Positions 46,906-58,000 of a stretch of DNA of 64,000 nt are shown piece after piece. The notes under the pieces are model-generated. The model saw nothing but the letters and a program-made list of their open reading frames with translations, did no database searches and was not told where the DNA came from. The stretch is from positions 5,622,501 to 5,686,500 of the forward strand of contig AP031352.1 in assembly GCA_037833965.1 (NCBI GenBank), in the 5' to 3' direction. Origin of the DNA: Marchantia polymorpha subsp. ruderalis (Eukaryota; Streptophyta; Marchantiopsida; Marchantiales; Marchantiaceae). How positions within the stretch are numbered: the stretch's first letter is position 1; every line of letters begins with the position of its first letter. A program made the translations under genes and the position numbers.

Positions 46906-48576
46906 TCGAGAGCTTCAAGTCCGGAGACCCCGTCAAGGGTTTCCAACTTCTTGCACATGGTGGTATCATTCTGTTACTTAGAAAACTTCACGTTATGCAC
47001 TCTACAGGAAACGATACTAACAAACGACATCAGAGCGCTGCTTGTGATTTGTTTGAACTTTTTGTGGCGACTAACGTGAAACATCTTTTAAATAAAATTA
47101 CTAACTGGGGAGAGAGTTACACAAACTCCATGATTCTTCTCTTGTTTCCCCTTATCGTCTGATTTCAAAACAAACGACGCCGATGATCATATCCAGCGAA
47201 TGGGATGTGGTCTGGAACATCGTCACAGTGGCACATGCCCCAGATTCAGGTCAATTCACAAAGCTTTGCGATCGTGCGCTCAGGATCTTCTGGTACCTTA
47301 ATTGATTGAATAAATGAATCTCTTGCCTACTTCTTCCCTGGCCAGTTTCCAGCTATAGCAGTAGACTGACCATTGGCATCATTCTGAAGGGAGTGAAGTG
47401 TAATTTGTAGCGAACTTTTCTGTCACGAAGAAAGGTCTCATCAGGAGCGGTGAACAAAACTTCCACAGTACTAGGCAGAGCTGTAAATTGAAATAAGCAT
47501 GACCATGACATGGCCATTTTGCATTCGAAATCGCCTGCAAGAAGTTCATGAGCACTTTTTGTTTTCCACTTGGAATGTGGAAATATAAATCAGTGGATCT
47601 AGTAGGTAGTTAGGGTCTGTGGCGCGAGAATTGATGCATTTTCCGATGCACTACTGCTGGAGTGTTCGTTTGAGCTGGTCTTTATACACCTGATTGAGGT
47701 GTGTCGCCTCGAATTCATTAATCAGACATGTCGCTAACTCTGTTCAGGATAATAGATAGCAAATGAAATGCTCTCACGCTGAGATTGCGAGCTGATGAGT
47801 TGTTGTAATTCGTATCAGGAGAACGCTCCATGTTTCATCATTAGGCAATGCAACGATCTTCCCTTAAGTATTATAAGATCATTGATATGATTTCATCTGT
47901 TTCAAGACCGGAGGATATCCGCCTCCAGCCCTTGAAGTCAGCTGAAAGATGATGATCGATAGTCTTGCCAAGAGTTCCCACCTACTGATGCAACAGAATT
48001 GAGCTTCTCCTAGAGCATCTTCTGTGTAGCTTCAGAACGCTCGTAGTGCAACAAACCGAGTAAAGTTATGAGTTGTTGCTTATAATCCAAACATAAGCAG
48101 CCATGATTTGAGCAGACCACTAGAATTTGTATTCTTCGATTAAAAAAGGCCGACTTGGAGGGCATCTTCTTGTCTACCGTTGTAGCAGCTCATCTTCTTG
48201 TGTGTTCGGACATTGAATATTTAGCACTAAAATAAAGACGATGTCCAAGTTGATATCAACTCTTTGGGTATACAAATGATTTATCATGGATTATTTCAAG
48301 CACTTCTCAATTATTTGTGAACGGAAAATTATATTGCACAAAGGGCAAACACGATGCATGTGAGACTTTTGCTGATTTTGGAGAAGCAAATTATTGTAGT
48401 AGAAATTTCTGTCTTAAAGGTGACCACCCCGACGTCTATAGTGAAGGGATTTCATCATGGTGGGTTTAGGGTTTAAACCTAAACCAAACACTGGGCTTCT
48501 ACAGAAACAAAACTGCGCAACTGACGTTCATTCAAAGATTTTAAGAGACTGCTACTGTTGAAAACTGTAAGGAAGA
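46906..48576. other. Intergenic region, nothing recognised
   Basis: AT-rich sequence downstream of the ROCO locus. No gene, RNA or repeat identified. Confidence 0.5.
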
Positions 48577-49035
48577 TCTTGCAGAGTTGTATATTGCATG
48601 AGGGTCTAAACATATGCTTGTCAATAATTGCAAAATGACATTCTAAACTTTTAAAATTCCTAACGTGTCAAACTGCCAGACCTAAGACCTTTATTCAGAC
48701 ACTTCTCGCACACCCATGCATGCCCAGCTACTTCTAGATTCAAGTAATTCACCTGATACAACTTGAAGATTACAGAATAGCCATTTTCAAGCTGAGGCGC
48801 AAGAATTTGCAGAGTTGTATATTGCCTGAGGTTCTAAACATATGCTTGTCAATTGCATAGTGGCATTCTAACCTATTCAACATCCTAACAATGTCAAATC
48901 TCCACAACGACGACCCTTGATCATGCACTTCTCGCACACCCATGCATGCCCAGCTACTTCTAGATTCAAGTATTTCACTTGATACAAATTGAAGATTTTG
49001 GAATAGCGATTTTCAAGCTCAGGCGCAAGAATTTG
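48577..49035. repeat. Partial tandem duplication of the 3' end of the ROCO locus
   Basis: The block starting GCAGAGTTGTATATTGC at 48577 recurs at 48809, 232 bp apart. The downstream sequence reading on the minus strand as the Cys-rich C-terminus occurs at about 48700-48800 and again, intact and in frame, at about 48930-49035. The left copy is outside the gene and decayed. Confidence 0.85.
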
Positions 49036-52000
49036 CTGAATCCTTAACCATGCTTCTTGCAGCTCCTTGCTCTCCCCACCTGTTCGAAATTCCCTATGAT
49101 CAATACCGTCTAGTGTGACAATAGCAGGTTCTAAATCTTCCCCATCCGGAATAGCTTGGCCTAAATTGTAAGTCTTATGCAGTCCAGACTTCACAGCATA
49201 ATATATGACTTTGTATGAAATTTCAATAATTTTCTGAATCCACGACCTATTCTTCGAATCCAAGCGTATTCTCAAACCTTCTTGATCTTCGACAGTGTGA
49301 AACCCACTCACGGACTCACACATAAAGTGCAAGCGAATAATTGTCCCGTTATCCAAATGTGCACTCATCTTATAGAAAAGTCCAACATCGTTTGTGACAT
49401 AAGGTCGCTTTGGCGTTCTAGTATTCACAAGCGCTGTAGAATACTCAATGATTCTGTCCACTTTAGATATGAAGGCACTCAACGTGGACTGCAGTTGTTG
49501 GTGCCGAGAGAGTATCTGTCCCCTCGTCATCTCCATGCCATCTCTCAGCTCAATGCTCGCACTTGATCTCAATATCTCATCCAAACCTCCTCTTATCTGA
49601 TCGAGCTCAAACGAAATAAGTTGGGTCGAACGATTCTCCACACTTTTGCTGGATCCGCTCAAGCGCCTGGATGTAGATGGTTTGCAGAACTGAGCCAAAT
49701 CATTCTCCACGCTAAATAAACCTTTCTGCAATGACTCCAATCGCTGCATTTGTTTTTGTCGAATCTCATTCACAACCGCTTCCACATCGCTCTCGCACAG
49801 CAACTCCGTCGCTCTTTCGCTTGTGTACTCTGATGTGTGCCCTTCTATTAAGGGCCAAAAGTGCTCATAGCTTAACAACTCTTCTTCAGTCAAGTGCAGA
49901 CTTCCCAACGGCATTTCCTCAAGTTTGTCATTGATGCTATGAATGAAGTCCGATTTCAGCGTCTCGACTAGAATGGCTTGTCTAAGATGACTCGGATACA
50001 GCCGCTCCACGCAAAGTGTTTGGATCACACCGCGCTCTAACGCCACCTCGGAACAACCTTTTGGTGATGCGCAAAATGATATCAACTCTTGGATGATATG
50101 CTTCATCACGTATTTCAGAGCTGTCTTTCTTGACTTATACTTCGAGCATAACATCAGAACATCCACATATTTGTAGGATGTGCCTTGCTCCACATAAATT
50201 TCATGCCCGTCAAGGATAGTGCACAGATAATGGCGAGTGCAAGTCACAATCTCCTTGGGTACATGCATCTCCGATATCAACTTGCTTCTCATGAACATCT
50301 GCAATGATACCAAATTTGGTAAATATTGAAATTTGAATCTCAAAAATTGAAATCAACATATGAAAAATGAACATTCTATTCATAGTGCACAAACTACAAT
50401 GAGAACCTGACACAAGCACTTTTCTCACAGTATATATAAATTCATGATTCAATCTCACCTGGAAGCATGGAAAAAAACCTGCGGTGAATGACATTGTTCT
50501 TGCATCTTGGCATTGAATCCGGATGCCCACAAATTGTGAAGACTTAACTCTACTTTGCCAAGCCATTGACTCTACCGCCGACCCTTCAGGTATGAAGGAG
50601 GGAATAAAATACTGAGAAGAATCTTCGAGCTTGAAACACAAATCCAAATTGATAAGGATGTTTTCGATCACATGTCTGTCTACAATCTTCTCTACGTGTG
50701 GTTGCTTTTTTAGAAACTCTTCTATCAACCGAGCAAAGATACTCTCACTCACAAATCCGTTTGTGCTTGTGTATGATCTATTTCTATCAGAATACTTAGA
50801 CTTTTGATCCAAACCTATGACCTTACCCAAGAATGTATTCGTGAGCCAATTCGGATTCACGATGATATAATCAAGGTTGGGAATATGAACTATGGATCCA
50901 ACTTCATTCAAATATAATATGATAGAACGAATTATACTTGAATGATCAACGGAGTGAGCAGAAGAAGATGGAATAAGTTTTTTCAAGCTAGGGGCACAGA
51001 AGTCACAAAATCTTTGATATGTCCAAATAGGGCAAGTTATGTGCTCCTTGGTGTTTGTAACCAAGAGGGAGGAGAGTTGAAAACACAATTTAGGAACCCG
51101 TGGGGACTTTTCACTCAACAATTTTTCAAAGATATGAAAAATGTGATTTTTGAGAGGAACAACTTGGTTCTTCTTTCGAGCATCTATATAAGAACACTCT
51201 TGAATAGGAAGGACATCCACAAAGTTTGCAAATCTTTTGGTCAGATATTCCATTCTGTCGTGAGCCCAACTCAGAGACGTGCTTGTGGCTTTATCCTTGT
51301 GTGAAATCACAACAAGAACTTGTGGAAGATTATGTCCTGTGACCCTAGTGCAGGATGTGATCAAATTCAACCAATCCTCCAACTCTGATTGCAAACAGTG
51401 GTCTGGCTTGGACGAGGTTTTCTCACAGAAAGTACTATACACAAAGAGAAATAGAGAAAAGTTGCTGGTTCGAGGAAAGAGCACATTTTGAAGAGTACGA
51501 AAAATTTCTTGTCCCGGAACATCCCAAATTGAGATTTGCTTATCCTCATTGTTTTGTAAAAACTCCACTTGAATTCCTGTAGTTTTGAACAACTCCGGAA
51601 ATTTATCCTTAAGCCAACTCTTGCCTTGAACTTTCCCCATCAAGGTTTGACGCAATTGAGTCTTGCCTGATAAATTTACCATAGATATCACACATGAAAC
51701 ATTGAAAACTTGTTATGAATTTATTTTCACAAAATACCTGAAACCATATTTTTTAATCATATTGTGTAAATAAATAGAAATTTTCAAATTTCACATCAAA
51801 GTCTAAAATCAAAAGCAGAAAATTTTAGAAAGAAAATCTTAGATGGCTAGTTTTTATGCATTGAGACAAAAATTAAGAGCTGACAGAGGACCTCACCTGC
51901 TAGAGGAGAGCCGCATAAAAAGATTCGACCTGCTTTTGCATCTCCAAATGCTAATCTGGCCTCTCGGAACACGGCCATGTAGACACCCCGCTTCTGGTTC

Positions 52001-55000
52001 TGCTCGAGGGCCATTTGAATCAGCGTCGCCTTTCCGTCTATTGCCCATGAGGTTCCTGATACATCTATTTGCTTGAGAGTCAAGTTGACTTGCAAGACAC
52101 CCATCAGTTCCTTGAACGCCTCGTCATCGAGTCCGGAGTTACACAAATCCAAGTGAGTGACACTTGTATTCTCCCGCAAGCAACAAAGCAGGTACTTCCA
52201 CACTCCCTTCAAATTATCTTTGCTGTCAACATATAATCTCAGTCTCTTCAGGACTGAAGTTTCTCCAAGATTTCCATCCATGGGGACGATACTTTCCATT
52301 CTATCCTGGTTGCTGCCTGAAGGGCAAGAACATTCTAGAATTAGAATCAAAGATTCTACAGATTTGATGTTTCCGCGCAATACCCTAACCACAAAGTTGA
52401 GTGCTGACATATATGCATTGTAATCGTAAAATGTGATTATCATCTCCATTCTGGGGTCCTTGTTAGTGGAGCTAGCAGCACACGCAAGCTCTTCTACTCC
52501 CTTGAAGTCATCTTTGTGACGAATGGAATGGGTTACGCGAATAGTTCTTGCTGTAGCATTCTCGCGTATGGCTTCGCCCAGTTGGCGCCCTTCCTCGGGA
52601 CGCATGTCGAAGGCGGTCAACGTCACTTCCTTCACGTATGTGTTGGATCTCAGAATTTCTCGTAAACAGTCTCCCAGTCCAGACACGGAAATTAGATGAA
52701 GACATTCAATAGTTTGATTGCCATCATCTGCATTCAATGCTTTTAGCAAGAAGGCCGACGCTTCATCCTTCACCTCCTTCAGAACCAATTTTTTTAAAGA
52801 CCAGCTCCGCATCAAAGCATGCGACAGGGTTGTAGTGGCCTCCTCATCCATGTCGTACAGGCGGCCCCCTGAATCCCCTATTTCCAAAGTTTCTAATCGA
52901 GTAGCACATTTGATCATGTCAGCCATATGCTTCACCACACTGGAGTCCTCCCATGCATCACGTAGTTCTAAAGACTCGAGCTCAGACTCAGACAGTCTGT
53001 CATACAGTCCGGATGCGAGATTCAAGAAACATCTGGCATTCAATCTGCAATTGACTATTCTCAAATCTTTCACACTAGAAAAATTCAAAATTCTCCCCAG
53101 CTGTAAACATAAGTTCTCCACTTCCGCAAGTGAGCTCCATCTCAATCCTTCAACTCTTATCGCTCGTAGAACGGTGCTCCACCTAAAACCTCTCAAAAGT
53201 AATTCCCACTCGCTAGCCGTCAACCTCGATATATCTCCGCCAAAAATATCTTGTACATCCAGAGAATGAAAGGTGTTGCAGCTGCCGATTGCCTCCAGCA
53301 CTCGAAGGCGCACTTCTCCTCGCCACCCTTTGATCGTCGAGAGCGATGCAGGTTCCGGAAAAAATTCCTGAAATTCTGGAGAGCTTAATGTGGAAAGCCA
53401 CGGTAAAGGCTGGGCTCTGCCTTCCAGACGCCATATAAGGTCCTTGACAGCGGAAGGAAGAAGCCCCGGTTCCTCGTCTTCCGAGTCCATTCCCCTAGTC
53501 GCAAGTTCAGCAGCGTCGTCACTGACGATGGACACATCTGCAGCTTTGATTGTCTGCTCCCTTGTCAGATAGGAAGAATTTTTGCCTCGCGGCCTCTTGT
53601 CCACTTCGGAAGGAAGAAGCCCCGGTTCCTCGTCTTCCGAGTCCATTCCCCTAGTCGCAAGTTCAGCAGCGTCGTCACTGACGATGGACACACCTGCAGC
53701 TTTGATTGTCTGCTCCCTTGTCAGATAGGAAGAATTTTTGCCTCGCGGCCTCTTGTCCACTTCGGAAGGAAGAAGCCCCGGTTCCTCGTCTTCCGAGTCC
53801 ATTCCCCTAGTCGCAAGTTCAGCAGCGTCGTCACTGACGATGGACACATCTGCAGCTTTGATTGTCTGCTCCCTTGTCAGATAGGAAGAATTTTTGCCTC
53901 GCGGCCTCTTGTCCACTTCGGAAGGAAGAAGCCCCGGTTCCTCGTCTTCCGAGTCCATTCCCCTAGTCGCAAGTTCAGCAGCGTCGTCACTGACGATGGA
54001 CACACCTGCAGCTTTGATTGTCTGCTCCCTTGTCAGATAGGAAGAATTTTTGCCTCGCGGCCTCTTGTCCACTTCGGAAGGAAGAAGCCCCGGTTCCTCG
54101 TCTTCCGAGTCCATTCCCCTAGTCGCAAGTTCAGCAGCGTCGTCACTGACGATGGACACATCTGCAGCTTTGATTGTCTGCTCCCTTGTCAGATAGGAAG
54201 AATTTTTGCCTCGCGGCCTCTTGTCCACTTCGGAAGGAAGAAGCCCCGGTTCCTCGTCTTCCGAGTCCATTCCCCTAGTCGCAAGTTCAGCAGCGTCGTC
54301 ACTGACGATGGACACACCTGCAGCTTTGATTGTCTGCTCCCTTGTCAGATAGGAAGAATTTTTGCCTCGCGGCCTCTTGTCCACTTCGGAAGGAAGAAGC
54401 CCCGGTTCCTCGTCTTCCGAGTCCATTCCCCTAGTCGCAAGTTCAGCAGCGTCGTCACTGACGATGGACACATCTGCAGCTTTGATTGTCTGCTCCCTTG
54501 TCAGATAGGAAGAATTTTTGCCTCGCGGCCTCTTGTCCACTTCGGAAGGAAGAAGCCCCGGTTCCTCGTCTTCCGAGTCCATTCCCCTAGTCGCAAGTTC
54601 AGCAGCGTCGTCACTGACGATGGACACACCTGCAGCTTTGATTGTCTGCTCCCTTGTCAGATAGGAAGAATTTTTGCCTCGCGGCCTCTTGTCCACTTCG
54701 GAAGGAAGAAGCCCCGGTTCCTCGTCTTCCGAGTCCATTCCCCTGGTCGCAAGTTCAGCAGCGTCGTCACTGACGATGGACACACCTGCAGGTTTGATTG
54801 TCTGCTCCCTTGTCAGATAGGAAGAATTTTTGCCTCGCGGCCTCTTGTCCACTTCAGAATTGATAGCACTCAGCATTGCTGTAGTCATCTCTGAGTGCTT
54901 TGTCTGCAGTTCTTGCTGCAGCAGATACTCTCTCTGCAGAGAGAGGATCTGTTCCATCTTCATCTCCATCATCTCCAATCTCTGCAGAGAGAGTGTCTCT

Positions 55001-58000
55001 CCAATCTTCATCTCCTTCATCTCCAACCTCTGCATCTCCATATCCAGGATATGTATATCCAATCTCAGAACAATTCCGGTCGAACGATTTTCCACACTTG
55101 TGCTTTCCTGACTCAACCACTTGGATGTAGATGGTTTGTAATCTTTCATTGTGCTTGCCTGACTCAACCAGCTCGATTGAGCCAAATCACTGTCCACGCT
55201 ATTTAGACCTTCCTGCAATGACTCTAACTTTTGAATTTGTTTCTGTCGAATGCAATTCACAACCGCTTCCACATCGCTCTGCCACAACAAATCCCTAGCT
55301 CGTTCGGATATTCCGCTTTCATACGGAGCCCAACGGTGCTCATAGTTGAACAACTCTTCCTTCTTCACCAAGTGGGAACTTTCCAACGTCATTTCTTCAA
55401 GTTTGTCATTGATGCTACGAATGAAGTCTGATTTCAGCTTCTCGATCAGAATTGCCTCTCTCAGATGACTCGGATTCAGCATCTCCACGCAAAGTGTTTG
55501 GATTACACCGAGCACTAACGCCACACCGGGACATCCGTTGGTTGATGCGCAAAATGATATCAACTCCCCGACAATATGCTTCATCATGTATCTCCGCGCC
55601 AGCTCCTTCTTACGCTTTGAGCATAACATGAGAACATCAACATACTCGTGGTTCCTTCCTTGCTGGACATAAATTTGATGTCCATCCAAGAAGAGTCGCA
55701 GATACTGACGAGAGCAAGTCACAGACTCCTTGGAAACATCGATCTCGGAAATCAACTTGCGTCTCATGAACATCTACAATGATAGAAAATTAGTGAAATG
55801 TTCAGTGAGACATTCCAATAATTTAGGAAAATTGATAGGATGGAAACATTCTATTCATCATATGCAAATTACAATCAGAACTTGACACAAACAATATCTT
55901 TAGTGTATTTGAAATCATGATTCAAACTCACCTGGAAGCGTAGAAAAAAAGCAGCAGTAAGTGACATTGTTCTTTCATCTTGGCATTGAATCCGAATGCC
56001 GACAAATTGTGAATTGTCATCCCTATTGTACCAATCCATCGACTGATGACCCCGTTCTTCATGCTTCTGTTTCTCCATGCTTGCACGCTTAGAGTCAAAA
56101 GAAGGAATGACATGCTGAGAAGTATCTTCACCATCTTCTTCTTCATCTTTTCCTTCTTCATTTTCTCTTTCTCCATCATCTTCTTCACAAGAGAAGAAGA
56201 TGGATTCATCTTCTTCATCTTCTCCATCATCTTCTTCACAAAAGAAGAAGATGGATGTATCTTCTTCATTTTTTCCTCCACCTTCTCCATCTTCATCTTC
56301 TTCACAAGAGAAGTAGATGGATTCTTCATCTTCTCCTCCACCTTCTTCATCTTCATCTTTTCCATCTTCTTCTTCATCTTCTCCTTCTACACCATGTTCA
56401 TCTTCTCCTTCATCTTCTCCTTTTCCATCATCTTCTCCTTCTTCATCTTTTTCGTCTCCTTCTCCATCTTTTCCATCATCTTCTTCATCTTTTCCATCAT
56501 CTTCTCCTTCTCCATCTTTTTCGTCTCCTTCTCCATCTTTTTCATCATCTTCTTCATCTTTTCCATCATCTTCTCCATCTTCATTTTGAGATTGAATTCG
56601 AATGCCGACAACCTGTGAAGTATCATCCATATTTTGCCCATACATCGACTCATGTGCCCCTTCTTTATGCTTCTGTTCCTCCATGCTTGCACGTTTAGAG
56701 TCAAAAGAAGTAATGATACACTGAAAAGAATCTTCACCATCTTCATCACAAGAAGAAGAAGATGAAGATGCATCTTCTTCATCTTCTACTTCTCCATCTT
56801 CTTTTTCATTTTCTCCTTCTCCATCTTCATCTTTTCCATCTTCTTCTTCAGCTTTTCCTTCTTCAGGCCTGTGTTTCTCCATGCTTGGATTCTCAGGGAT
56901 GAAGCAAGCAAGGAAATACTCAGAAGTATCTTCCAGCTTGTCACACAAAAGTAAATTGATGAGGATGTTTTCAAGCATCTCTCTATTCACACCTTTCTGT
57001 CCATGTGGTTGTTTTCGTAGAAACTCCTCTGTCCACCGAACAAAGACACTCTCACTCACATATCCGTCCTTGCTTGTGTCACAGCTTGATCCATCAAAAG
57101 ATTCGGTCTTTTGAGCTTGAAAGTGTTGACCCAAATCACTCAAAAGTGTATGTGTCAGCCAGTTGGGATCCACAATAATGTACTCGACGTTGGGTATGTA
57201 TATGATGGATCCAACATCATTCATATAAGATATGATTGATCTAATTATCCTTGAATGATCAACAGAGGGAGTAGGATTGAATTTTCTCAAGATGGGATCA
57301 CAAAAGTCATGAAACTCTTTGGATGACCAAACAGGGCACTTTCCCTTTTTGGTTTGTGTAACTAAGCAGGATGTGAGTTTGGAACACAAATGGGGAACCC
57401 GTGGAGAATTTTCTGTCAAGAACACCTTCAAGATGTTAAAAATGTGATCTTTGACAGGAAGAACTTGCTTCTGTTCCCGAGCATCCACATGAAACCACTC
57501 TTGGTTGAGCTTCACAACATTTGTGAAGCTTGTTGTGACCTCGTCCACTCTGGTATTAGCCCAAGTGAAAGATTTGTCTTTGACTTTATCCTTGTGTGAC
57601 ATCACAACAAGAACTTGTGGAGGACTATATCTAGTGTGGGATGTGATAAACCTGATACATTTTTTCAACTCTTCCAGAAAACAATTATCAGGTTTGATGC
57701 TAGATGTTCTCTGACAAAAGGGGCTATACACAAATTGAAAAATACAAAAGTTGGAGGTTTGAGGGAAGATCTCATGTTGAGGGGTAACAAAATCCCAAAT
57801 TGAGATTTGCATTGAGTCTGAGATTCTCTCAGACTTTCGCACAAACTGTTCCACAAATTTTGTGGAAAAGTTTCGAACTTTGCTCGAACTTTGGATTATC
57901 TTCATCAGGGTTCGACGCAGTCGAGTCTTGCCTACAAATTGAAGAAAAAAAATAACAACAAATACCCCTTGTTACTTAACATATTTTTACAAATGCTTTG

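Noticed and set aside
46854-47162. 102-codon plus-strand frame at the right end of the foldback
   Set aside because: It overlaps the foldback arm and has no domain.
53455-54858. CRISPR-like regular repeats
   Set aside because: The units are contiguous 156-bp coding repeats with no unique spacers, in a eukaryotic gene.
48877-55773. Treating the two ROCO units as two independent genes
   Set aside because: Not excluded, but the continuous frame through the third exon and the matching phases favour one transcript. The alternative is recorded in the gene entry.
56046-56698. Plus-strand frames rich in Phe, Ile, Ser, Leu and His
   Set aside because: They are antisense reading of the Asp/Glu repeat codons of the ROCO exon, not membrane proteins.
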